Assembly (NCBI GenBank): GCA_016699715.1
Contig: CP065007.1
Coordinates: forward strand, 3,049,001-3,113,000
Reading direction: 5' to 3'
Length of the DNA: 64,000 bases
DNA from: Candidatus Competibacteraceae bacterium
GTDB lineage: Bacteria > Pseudomonadota > Gammaproteobacteria > Competibacterales > Competibacteraceae
Shown: one piece after another, positions 44,353 through 52,360 of the stretch
Layout: each line of letters begins with the position of its first letter
Numbering within the stretch: position 1 is the stretch's first letter
Program-made: the position numbers and the translations under genes
The notes under the pieces: model-generated
Told to the model about the DNA's origin: nothing
Databases searched by the model: none
The model's input: only the letters and a program-made list of their open reading frames with translations

Positions 44353-45096
44353 ATGAATCAGGCACAGGAGCAGACGGACGTTCATGTTCAGGGAACTGCC
44401 GCGCACCCGTGGTTCGATCTAGCGGAAATGAATCGCGAACTGGCCGCCGCGCCCGCCGAGCAGCGGGTTGCCTGGGTACTGGAGAACTTTCCCGGCCGCG
44501 TCGTGTTGACTTCCAGCTTCGGCGCCCAGTCGGCCGTTTGCCTGCACATGGTCACCCGTCAGCAGCCCGATATTCCGGTCGTATTGGTGGATACCGGTTA
44601 CCTGTTCCCGGAAACCTACCAATTTATCGATGAATTGTCCGAACGCTTGTCATTGAATCTCCAGATCTACCGTGCCGAACTCAGCGCGGCCTGGCAGGAA
44701 GCCCGTTATGGCAAGCTGTGGGAACAGGGCTTGGAGGGGATCGAGCGCTATAACGGGCTCAACAAGGTCGAGCCGATGCAGCGGGCGCTCAGGGAACTGG
44801 AGGCGGCGGCCTGGATTTCCGGGCTGCGCCGGCAGCAGGCCAAGAGCCGCCAGCACCTCGACGTGCTGTTATGGCGCAACGGCCGCTGCAAGCTCCATCC
44901 CCTGATCGATTGGACCGACCGCGATGTCTACCGCTACCTGAGCCAGCACCATTTGCCGTATCACCCGTTGTGGCATCAGGGCTATGTCTCTATCGGCGAC
45001 ACTCATACCACCCGACGCTTGCTGGACGGCATGAGCGAGGAAGAAACCCGCTTCTTCGGCCTCAAGCGCGAATGCGGTCTGCACGAGCATGTCTGA
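44353..45096 (+). CDS. cysH: phosphoadenylyl-sulfate reductase
   Basis: Thioredoxin-dependent reduction of PAPS to sulfite in assimilatory sulfate reduction. The 247-residue product has the PP-loop TSSFGAQSAVCLHMV and VDTGYLFPETYQFID. It also has the central GLRRQQAKSRQHL and the C-terminal active site KRECGLHEHV with its single Cys. There is no CC pair of the iron-sulfur APS-type enzymes, so PAPS is the predicted substrate. It stands alone. Confidence 0.92.
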   Translation: MNQAQEQTDVHVQGTAAHPWFDLAEMNRELAAAPAEQRVAWVLENFPGRVVLTSSFGAQSAVCLHMVTRQQPDIPVVLVDTGYLFPETYQFIDELSERLSLNLQIYRAELSAAWQEARYGKLWEQGLEGIERYNGLNKVEPMQRALRELEAAAWISGLRRQQAKSRQHLDVLLWRNGRCKLHPLIDWTDRDVYRYLSQHHLPYHPLWHQGYVSIGDTHTTRRLLDGMSEEETRFFGLKRECGLHEHV

Positions 45097-45278
45097 CGGA
45101 TCATGTTTACGCGGCTTGGATCACCGAACTCGATCACGATAAGCCGAACAGCTGCGCTTTGGCCATCGGCGCCGAAATTTCCTTGAGCATGGCTTTCGCG
45201 CTGGCATTTCCATCCGCGGATCGGCGAACATAACGGCTTGCCGGGCCTGACGGGCACCGGTGATCCGATCACCCAAGG

Positions 45279-46472
45279 GTGACGCTTTCCGCCCCGCCTT
45301 TGCGCTTGAGACCCGGGATGCTGCTCAACGAAACCGACCGCCATGCCCTGCGCCGGCAAGGCCGCTTCCTGTTCGCCACCTTCAAGCAACCGCACCGGGT
45401 GCTGAGCACCTGCCGGATCAACGGCGGGCTGCGCGAAGACCTGACCCACATCGCCAATCACCAAAGCTGCGAGGCTGTCGCCCACACCGTCCGCCATGTC
45501 TCGGTGCTCGGCCAGGGTCCGGACGCCTACCATGACCTGGCCTGCGCCGAAGCCGATTTGCCCCCCGCCACCACGGCACTGATGAGCACCGCCGCCAACA
45601 TGCAATGCGCGGTGGTGGCGCGCGCCGCCCACGCGGAGCTGGCGGTGCATGTCGCCGCCACCGCCGGGGTGCTCGGCAACGCCACCCGCGCCGGCGACCC
45701 AGCCGGTTGGCACGAATGCCCGGACGGCAGCGTGCGGGTGGAACGGGCCGTCACCGAAGCGCCGCCCGCCGAGGCCGGTTCCGGCACCATCGTCACCCTG
45801 GTGTTGATCAACCAACCCTGCACGGCGGCCTGTCTGGTCAAGGCGGTATCCGTGGTCACCGAGGGCAAAAGTACGGCCCTGCTCGACCTGCGAATGCCCA
45901 GCCTGCAATCGCCGGGATTGGCCACCGGCACCGGCACCGATCAACTGGCCATCGCCGCGCCGCTGGCGCGCGCCGGCGAGTGGGAGCGGCACTGGGCCAG
46001 CGGGCACAACACCTTGGGCGAACTGCTGGGGCGGGCCACCCACGATGCGGTCACTCGCTGCCTGTTGTTGCAGAACGGGCTGTGCCCGGAACTGCGGCGC
46101 ACGATCTGCGGCGCCCTGAGCCGCCATGGTTGCGACGAAACCACCCTGCGCGCCTGTGCCGTGGCCGAACTGGACGCCGGTTTGGCCCAACTGTTCGCCG
46201 ATAATCTGCCGGCGCTGCTGCATGACCCGCAGAGCGCCGCCGCCGCGTATGGTCTGGCCGAAAGCGTGGATCTGGCGCGGGCCGGCGTGCTGCACCTGGA
46301 AGTGGCGCGGGAAGCGATTCTCAATCAGGCCGCGCTACTCGCCGCGACGGTGGCGGTGAAACCGGAGCGATTCGCCGAGTTCCGCGAGGTACTGCGCGGG
46401 CGGCGGGACGCCGAGCCGGGCACGCTGGCGGCGTTGGCGGTGGTGCGGGGATTCGCGCGTAAATGGACCTAG
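45279..46472 (+). CDS. cbiZ: adenosylcobinamide amidohydrolase
   Basis: A 397-residue protein. The N-terminal part STCRINGGLREDLTHIANHQSCE and the central ALMSTAANMQCAV are typical of CbiZ, which removes the aminopropanol tail from (pseudo)cobinamide for salvage. The C-terminal third looks like an extension not recognised by me. GTG 45279 is listed; an ATG at 45318 is also possible. It overlaps cbiB by 10 bases. No B12 riboswitch pattern was seen in 45097-45278. Confidence 0.8.
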   Translation: MTLSAPPLRLRPGMLLNETDRHALRRQGRFLFATFKQPHRVLSTCRINGGLREDLTHIANHQSCEAVAHTVRHVSVLGQGPDAYHDLACAEADLPPATTALMSTAANMQCAVVARAAHAELAVHVAATAGVLGNATRAGDPAGWHECPDGSVRVERAVTEAPPAEAGSGTIVTLVLINQPCTAACLVKAVSVVTEGKSTALLDLRMPSLQSPGLATGTGTDQLAIAAPLARAGEWERHWASGHNTLGELLGRATHDAVTRCLLLQNGLCPELRRTICGALSRHGCDETTLRACAVAELDAGLAQLFADNLPALLHDPQSAAAAYGLAESVDLARAGVLHLEVAREAILNQAALLAATVAVKPERFAEFREVLRGRRDAEPGTLAALAVVRGFARKWT

Positions 46473-47431
46473 TAGGCGCCCACTTCGCGCTCGTCCTGAT
46501 CGCTTGCCTGCTCGATGCCGGGTTCGGCGATCCGGTTTACCCGCTGCACCCGATCCGCTTGCTGGGAGTTTGGAGCCTGGCGTGGGAGCGACGACTGTTC
46601 GCCGCCGGCCTGAACGGCTATCTGGGCGGCCTCCTGCATTGGTTGCTGGTGGTCGGCGGTGCCTTGGTGGCCTGGTGGGGGGTGCGGTGTGGTCTGGGCT
46701 GGTTTCATCCCTGGTTGGCCTGGGTCTGGGATGTGTTCCTGGCCTACAGTCTGTTGTGCATGCGCGATTTGCTGGTTCACGGCCGGCGGGTGCTCGATGC
46801 CCTGGAGGATCTTCCCACCGCCCGGCGACGCTTGGGTATGTTGGTGGGCCGGGATACGGCGGCGCTGCCGCGCGACGGCATCGTGCGCGCCACCATCGAA
46901 AGCCTGTCGGAAAACCTGACCGACGGCGTGCTGACCCCGCTGTGGGCTTTGTGTCTGTTCGGCCTGCCGGGGCTGATCGTGGTCAAGGCGGTGTCCAGTC
47001 TCGATTCCATGGTTGGGCATAAGAATGCCCGTTACCAGCGCTTTGGCTGGGCCGGGGCGCGTTCCGACGATTTGGCGCACTGGCTGCCGGCCCGCCTGTC
47101 GGTGCCGCTGGTCGCGGCGGCGGCGGCCTTGCTGCGCTTGCATCCAGGATCGGCGTTCCGGGCCGCGTGGCGCTATCACGCCCTGCTGCCCAGTCCCAAC
47201 TCGGGTTGGAGCGAAGCCGCTTGCGCCGGCGCTCTGCGGGTGCGGCTGCTCGGGCCGATTCGCTACGGGGGAATATTGGTTACCGAGGTGTACATGGGCG
47301 ATCCCGCCTGGCCCGCCGACCTGGACGGCGCCGATCTGCGTCGGGCCTTGCGGTTGATTCGGGTCTGCGATTTGCTGGCGGTGGCCATCGGTCTGACACT
47401 GGTTCCGCTGCGCGTGTTGCTGCCGTGGTGA
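46463..47431 (+). CDS. cbiB: adenosylcobinamide-phosphate synthase
   Basis: Integral membrane enzyme (CbiB/CobD type, 322 residues) that attaches aminopropanol phosphate to cobyrate. It has DAGFGDPVYPLHPIRLLG near the N-terminus, then VRATIESLSENLTDGVLTPL, the SLDSMVGHKNARYQRFGWAGAR block and SPNSGWSEAACAGAL, all diagnostic. It overlaps cbiZ by 10 bases and is followed by cobD. Confidence 0.93.
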   Translation: MDLVGAHFALVLIACLLDAGFGDPVYPLHPIRLLGVWSLAWERRLFAAGLNGYLGGLLHWLLVVGGALVAWWGVRCGLGWFHPWLAWVWDVFLAYSLLCMRDLLVHGRRVLDALEDLPTARRRLGMLVGRDTAALPRDGIVRATIESLSENLTDGVLTPLWALCLFGLPGLIVVKAVSSLDSMVGHKNARYQRFGWAGARSDDLAHWLPARLSVPLVAAAAALLRLHPGSAFRAAWRYHALLPSPNSGWSEAACAGALRVRLLGPIRYGGILVTEVYMGDPAWPADLDGADLRRALRLIRVCDLLAVAIGLTLVPLRVLLPW

Positions 47432-47465
47432 GCGAACGACCGATGCCGCTTAAGGGGGGTGCCTT

Positions 47466-48560
47466 GTGAGTCAGGCCGCGCACGGCGGCAGAATCGACCT
47501 GGCGTGCCGGACCTACGGCGGCGAAGCGCGGGACTGGCTCGATTTCAGCGTTAACCTCAATCCCTACGCGCCGCCGCTGAGCGCGGAAAACTGGCGGCGG
47601 ATCGGCGCCGCCGCCGGTTGCTACGGCGATCCCGCGGCGCGTGAACTGCGCGAGCGCCTGGGCCGGTATTATGCAGTGCCCCCTCGTTGCGTGTTGCCTA
47701 CGGCCGGCGGCAGCGAGGCGCTGTATCTGGCGGCGCGGCTGTTCGCGGGCGAAACCGTGCTGGTGGCCGAACCCGGCTTTAGCGATTACGCCCGGGCGGT
47801 GGCGGCGGCGGGCGGAGTGACCGTTCTTCACGATCTCTTTCACCCGCGCGCCAACGGCGCTCCCGCGGCCATCCTCGCCCGGCTTGATCGCGCCATCGCC
47901 GTCCACCGCCCGGCCTGCGTGCTGTTGGGCAACCCCAACAATCCGACCGGTCACGGTATTTCCGCCCGCGAACTGGGTGAACTCATCCACGCTCATGACT
48001 GCGCCTGGATCGTGGACGAAGCCTTCAGCGAGTTTGCCGGCGCGGACCCGCCGCATTCCCTGCTGCCGCAACTGGCGGCGCTGCCTCGTCTGCTGATCGC
48101 CCGTTCCCTGACCAAGAGCTTCGCCATGCCGGGCCTGCGGATCGGCTTTCTCGCCACGGCTTCGCGCCCCTGGCTGGAACGCCTGGCGGACCTGCAAGCA
48201 CCCTGGAGCGTAAGCAGTCTGGCTCAAACCTGGGGCGAGATCATGCTGGCCGCTGACTCGCGGATGGCGTTGGAAAAAGGGTTGCGCCGCCTCGCCGGAG
48301 CGCGAGTGCGCCTGCTTGCCGGACTCAATATGATCGACGGATTACGACCGTATCCCAGCGCCGCCAATTTCATTCTGGTCGAGATCATGGCCGGGCCGCC
48401 GGTCGCCGAGCTGGCGGAGCGCCTGGCCGCGCGGCGCATCCTGATCCGTTGCGGCGATTCGTTTCACGGACTGGCGCCGGGCCGCTTCTTCCGAGTGGCG
48501 GTGCGCCGGTCCGCCGATAATGCCCGGCTGCTCGCCGCTCTGCGCGACGGCCTGCCGTGA
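47466..48560 (+). CDS. cobD: L-threonine-O-3-phosphate decarboxylase
   Basis: PLP-dependent fold-type I enzyme (364 residues) that makes aminopropanol phosphate for cobamide assembly. Features are HGGRIDLACRTYGG and FSVNLNPYAPP at the N-terminus, GGSEALYLAARLF, VLLGNPNNPTGHGIS, IVDEAFSEFAG and the PLP-Lys site SLTKSFAMPGLRIGF. GTG 47466 follows a purine-rich AAGGGGGG. The product is the co-substrate used by the upstream cbiB. Some systems call this gene cobC. Confidence 0.9.
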   Translation: MSQAAHGGRIDLACRTYGGEARDWLDFSVNLNPYAPPLSAENWRRIGAAAGCYGDPAARELRERLGRYYAVPPRCVLPTAGGSEALYLAARLFAGETVLVAEPGFSDYARAVAAAGGVTVLHDLFHPRANGAPAAILARLDRAIAVHRPACVLLGNPNNPTGHGISARELGELIHAHDCAWIVDEAFSEFAGADPPHSLLPQLAALPRLLIARSLTKSFAMPGLRIGFLATASRPWLERLADLQAPWSVSSLAQTWGEIMLAADSRMALEKGLRRLAGARVRLLAGLNMIDGLRPYPSAANFILVEIMAGPPVAELAERLAARRILIRCGDSFHGLAPGRFFRVAVRRSADNARLLAALRDGLP

Positions 48561-48595
48561 GGCGGTGTTCAATGGGAAATGGTTCGCGGACGGCG

Positions 48596-48631
48596 GCGGA
48601 AGGATCGAATGGTTTGGCTCGATCCTTCCGC
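48596..48631. terminator. 13-bp dyad between cobD and the DsrE-like gene
   Basis: A perfect 13-bp inverted repeat, GCGGAAGGATCGA (48596-48608) and TCGATCCTTCCGC (48619-48631), with a 10-base loop. It sits between two convergent genes, as expected for a two-way terminator, although no long T-run follows. Confidence 0.6.
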
Positions 48632-48661
48632 GCAACTGGCTACGGCAAGCGCTGGCCAGGA

Positions 48662-49081
48662 TTACCAGGTCAGGGTTTTCGTGTCGTCCTTGAACAGGGC
48701 GCCGCCGGTCAGCTCGGGCTTGCCCACCTGAATTCCCGGTAGCAGGTCGGCTTCCGCGACGCCGTAATGTTTCATGCACATCGGACAGGCGATGACCACG
48801 CCGCCCTTGCTCAGGATTTCGCCCAGCTTCTTTTGTGGTTCGCCGTATTTCGTGGCGTTGGCCTTGGCGCCGACGAAAACGCCCTTATCGTTCAGAAAAA
48901 CCGTCAGCGGGTGTCCTCGCTCCATTTGCGCCTTGCCGAAGGTGATCGCCATGTTGGCGCGATGAGCGTCGTCGGTGGTCATGTTCACGAACAGTGGGTC
49001 CGTGTCTCCGGCGAATGCCGGCGCGGCGATACCGCCGACCAGCAGCGCCACGACGACCAGCAGATTTTGTAACGCTTTCAT
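48662..49081 (-). CDS. exported DsrE-family protein
   Basis: A 139-residue protein. The signal peptide MKALQNLLVVVALLVGGIAAPAFA is followed by a DsrE/YchN-like fold: LFVNMTTDDAHRANMAITFGKAQMERGHPLTVFLNDKGV and CPMCMKHYGV, with a CxxC pair. The exported location and the Cys pair suggest sulfur or redox handling, unproved. ATG 49081 follows GGAGG; an upstream frame to 49156 lacks a signal sequence at its start. Confidence 0.75.
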   Translation of the reverse strand: MKALQNLLVVVALLVGGIAAPAFAGDTDPLFVNMTTDDAHRANMAITFGKAQMERGHPLTVFLNDKGVFVGAKANATKYGEPQKKLGEILSKGGVVIACPMCMKHYGVAEADLLPGIQVGKPELTGGALFKDDTKTLTW

Positions 49082-49298
49082 CCATGCCTCCTCATTGAAT
49101 GATTTTGGATAAACAGTCATGACAGACTCATGTCTGTCGGCAACGATTATATCCATTGAACGAAACCCTCGCTCACCTTGCGGGATTTCATCAGGGTTCC
49201 ACCGCCGTCCGGCCGCTTACCGGGATGAGCATCCGCCACCGTTGCATTTCGCGTAACCACGCCGTATACCCGGACCATCCAGGCCAGGAGTTACGACG

Positions 49299-51797
49299 AT
49301 GCCGACCCATCTTTCACGGTATTTGTTCGAACCCGCCTCGGTTGCGCTGATCGGCGCCAGCGAGCGGCCCGGCTCGCCGGCTGCGGCCCTGACCCGCAAT
49401 CTGCTGGCCGGCGGCTTCAAGGGCGATCTGTTCCTGGTCAATCGCCGGCATCGGCGCGTGCAGGGCGTGTCGGCCTTCCGGCATCTGTCCGAGCTGCCGC
49501 GCGCCCCGGAACTGGCGATCCTCGCCACGCCCGCGAGCACTTTTCCCGCGCTACTGGCCGAGTTGGGCCGGCGCGGCACCGGGGTCGCGGTGGTCGTCAG
49601 CGCCGCCGATTCGGGTAAAACCCATAGGGCGGCGGACCCGCATTCCGCCCTGCTCGCGGCGGCCAAGCCGCATGGACTGCGCGTGCTTGGCCCGGACAGC
49701 TTCGGCCTCCTGGCGCCGCGCGTCGGCCTCAACGCCTCGCTCGGTCAGTGCTTCCCGCCGTCCGGTCATCTAGCCCTGGTCGCCCAGTCGGGGATGGTGT
49801 TGACGCCGGTGCTGGAATGGATGGCCAACCGAGGCATCGGTATCTCCAGCATGGTCGCGCTGGGCGCCGGCATCGATGTCGGTTTCGCCGAATTGTTGGA
49901 TGGATTCGCCGACGACCCCGATACTCGGGCCATCCTGCTGTATCTGGAAAGCTTCCCCGTGGGCGCAACAGGAACGGGAGTGGAAATCGCCCGATCCTTC
50001 CTGTCGGCGGCGCGGGCGGTGGCGCGGGTCAAACCGGTGCTGGTGGTGCGCGCCGGTCGCGGCGACGATACGGCCTCGCATCGGACCGACGCCGTGTACG
50101 ACGCCGCTTTTCGCCGGGCCGGAATGTCACGAGTGCAATCGTTGCGCGAGCTGTGCTGGGCCGCCGAGACGCTGGCGTTCGAGCTGCCGGTGCGCGGCGA
50201 CCGGCTGGCAATCGTCGGCAATAGCCGAGGGTTGGGTTTACTGGCTGCCGATACCCTGCTGGCGGAAGGCGGGCGACTGGCCCGGTTCGGGAGCGCGGCC
50301 GAGGCGGCGTGGCGCCCGATCGTGCCGGCCGGCGCCACGCCCGATAACCCACTCGATCTGGGCCGCGATGCGGGCCGTTCCCGGTTCGCCGCCGCTCTGG
50401 ACATCCTGCTGGACACAGCGGAGATCGACGGTGTGCTGGTGCTACACGCGCCGAACGCCCTGGTTTCGGCCGATGACGCCGCCGCCGCCGTGATCGAGGC
50501 CATCGACCGGTACCGTGCCGGCGGCGGCCAAGGGCCGGGCGTGTTGGCCTGCTGCTTGGGTAGCGACAGTGCCCACGCCGCTCGACGACGCCTGCGGGCG
50601 GCGCGCATTCCCGCCTACGACACGCCGAACGATGCGATCCGGGCTTTCATGCAACACTGGCATTACGAGCAAAACCGGATTGCGTTGCTGGAGACGCCAC
50701 CGGATCGCTCGGAGCTGTTCGATGCCGACCCCACCACCGCGCGCCGGATTCTTCGGCAAGCGCTGGCGGAAGGTCGCGAAAGCCTGAGCGCTGCGGAAAC
50801 TTCGGCGTTGCTGACGATGTATGGCATCTCGTCGCAAACGGCGGAATCGGGTTCGACTGCTCAGCCCACCGTGCCAGCACTGCTGGATCTGGCGGTGCAT
50901 GTGGTCGTCGATCCGGTGTTCGGGCCGGTGCTGCTGCTGGGACTGGGCGGCAGCGCCGCCGCTTTGTCCGACGAGGTCGTCGCCGTGCTGCCACCGCTCG
51001 ATCCGGTATTGGCACAGGCAGCAATCGCGCACACTCGAGTCCAGCGATTGTTGCAAAGCGCCGACGCGGGCAAGGATGGCTTGTTGGACGGTGTCGTCCT
51101 GTTGTTGGTCAAGGTGGCGCGACTGATCGTGGATCTGGCCGAGATCGTCGAATGGGAACTGAACCCGATCTCGGTCACCGCCGTCGGCGTGACGGTGGGC
51201 ACCGCCAGGGTCCGCATCGCGACAGCCACGGCACCACCAACTCACGACCGGCTGGCGATTCGACCCTATCCTCGGGAATTGGAGGAAACCCTGTCGTTGC
51301 CGGACGGCTCCACGCTATGGATTCGCCCGGTGCGACCGGAGGACGAATCGACCTTTATCGCCGGCTTCGCCCGGTTGTCGCGTGAAGAGGTACGGATGCG
51401 GTTCATGTATGTGGTCAAGGAATTAACCCATGTCGATGCTGCCCGCTTGACCCGGATCGACTACGATCGGGAAATGGCGCTGGTGGCGCTGCGTCAACGA
51501 GTTGGGGAAGCGCCTGGGATCTGTGGCGTGGCGCGATTCAGCCACGGCTTTGATCGCGCGCGGGCGGAATTCGCCATCGTACTGTTGCGTGACGCCACCG
51601 GCATCGGCCTCGGTAGCTTGTTGTTGCGCCGGCTGATCGAGCATGCCCGCGGTCAAGGTATCCGCGAGCTGTTCGGGGAAGTCCTGCGGGACAACGAGCC
51701 GATGCTGAAACTGTGCCGGGCGATGGGCTTCACCGTCCGGGCCTGCCCCGACGATCCCGGCGTGACGATTGTCACCCTGCCGCTGGCCGGCGCATGA
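49299..51797 (+). CDS. Pat-like acyl-CoA-synthetase/GNAT acetyltransferase with reduced ATP-grasp part
   Basis: An 832-residue multi-domain protein. A CoA-binding domain (ASVALIGASERPGSPA, about 10-105) is followed by succinyl-CoA-ligase-like domains (LALVAQSGMV; TGVEIARSF). Only the end of an ATP-grasp_5 region is recognisable (VVVDPVFGPVLLLGLGG near 530), and a C-terminal GNAT domain follows (LWIRPVRPEDESTF; ATGIGLGSLLLRRLIEHARGQG). The section that normally binds ATP between YGI and DPVFGP is missing, so ligase activity is doubtful while lysine acetylation remains plausible. The last 33 codons are duplicated at 61292-61389, and the present stop (PLAGA) derives from the left end of the Zorya island. 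Confidence 0.88.
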   Translation: MPTHLSRYLFEPASVALIGASERPGSPAAALTRNLLAGGFKGDLFLVNRRHRRVQGVSAFRHLSELPRAPELAILATPASTFPALLAELGRRGTGVAVVVSAADSGKTHRAADPHSALLAAAKPHGLRVLGPDSFGLLAPRVGLNASLGQCFPPSGHLALVAQSGMVLTPVLEWMANRGIGISSMVALGAGIDVGFAELLDGFADDPDTRAILLYLESFPVGATGTGVEIARSFLSAARAVARVKPVLVVRAGRGDDTASHRTDAVYDAAFRRAGMSRVQSLRELCWAAETLAFELPVRGDRLAIVGNSRGLGLLAADTLLAEGGRLARFGSAAEAAWRPIVPAGATPDNPLDLGRDAGRSRFAAALDILLDTAEIDGVLVLHAPNALVSADDAAAAVIEAIDRYRAGGGQGPGVLACCLGSDSAHAARRRLRAARIPAYDTPNDAIRAFMQHWHYEQNRIALLETPPDRSELFDADPTTARRILRQALAEGRESLSAAETSALLTMYGISSQTAESGSTAQPTVPALLDLAVHVVVDPVFGPVLLLGLGGSAAALSDEVVAVLPPLDPVLAQAAIAHTRVQRLLQSADAGKDGLLDGVVLLLVKVARLIVDLAEIVEWELNPISVTAVGVTVGTARVRIATATAPPTHDRLAIRPYPRELEETLSLPDGSTLWIRPVRPEDESTFIAGFARLSREEVRMRFMYVVKELTHVDAARLTRIDYDREMALVALRQRVGEAPGICGVARFSHGFDRARAEFAIVLLRDATGIGLGSLLLRRLIEHARGQGIRELFGEVLRDNEPMLKLCRAMGFTVRACPDDPGVTIVTLPLAGA
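51694..51791 (+). repeat. left copy of the 98-bp direct repeat (attL-like)
   Basis: Identical over 98 of 98 bases to 61292-61389. It forms the last 33 codons of the Pat-like gene. The sequence diverges at once on both sides: GCATGA follows here, TAG follows at the other copy. Confidence 0.97.
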
Positions 51798-52360
51798 CCG
51801 CCGTCTGGAGCGCTGATCGGTTTGATCTGCGTCAAATTGAAGGTTATCTGTTTTTTTAAAGCGTTAGCTTGAGCGGTGCTGGGCTTCAACGGCTCCAAAG
51901 CAAGTCGCTCGACCACCGAAAACGGGTATCCTAAGGGCATGAAACCACCCTCACCACGGTCTTGCCCGAAGTACGGGCAATCTCTAGCGCCACTAAATTC
52001 GAGCAACCGTCTACAACGGTTCCCGGCTCCTCCATCAGCGTCAGTGCTGTGGGCTGGTGTTCTCTAAAACCACGGGGCCGCCGATGGCGGCACTGAAGTC
52101 GCCACTGAGCAAAGTGGCGACGGTCGCGATGAAGGACTGGGGTTGCGCGCCACGGCGTGCGTGCTGAATGTGTACAAGAACACCCTTTTGTGTGTCCTCA
52201 CTGGACGACTGGTGTGGTGTCATCTGTCGCGTTGGTTGAGTGCCTGTTTTGCCTAATAGGAAGCCCTCACGACGACCTGAAGTTCGGGTACAGGTCATTA
52301 TTGGGACTGTTCGAACCCGATACCCTTTACCCAGATAAAAACCAAAAAAGGCTATAAGCT
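51798..52360. other. gene-poor leader of the Zorya island
   Basis: There is no confident gene over 563 bp. It holds a T7 tract at 51850-51856 and weak minus-strand open frames (see 52041-52298). The ribosome site and promoter for zorA could not be fixed; AAAAAAGG lies about ten bases before the zorA ATG. Confidence 0.5.
52041..52298 (-). CDS. possible small ORF in the Zorya leader
   Basis: An 85-codon frame. The C-terminal half (SFIATVATLLSGDFSAAIGGPVVLENTS) reads like protein, but I recognise no family and there is no clear ribosome site. A second short frame (ATG near 52035) follows it on the same strand. Both may be remnants of genes cut during island assembly. Confidence 0.2.
   Translation of the reverse strand: MTCTRTSGRREGFLLGKTGTQPTRQMTPHQSSSEDTQKGVLVHIQHARRGAQPQSFIATVATLLSGDFSAAIGGPVVLENTSPQH

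Noticed and set aside
45097..45278. Cobalamin riboswitch upstream of cbiZ
   Set aside because: I looked for a B12-box-like element (AGCCAGGAGACCTGCC type) and saw none; the region has no convincing conserved core.
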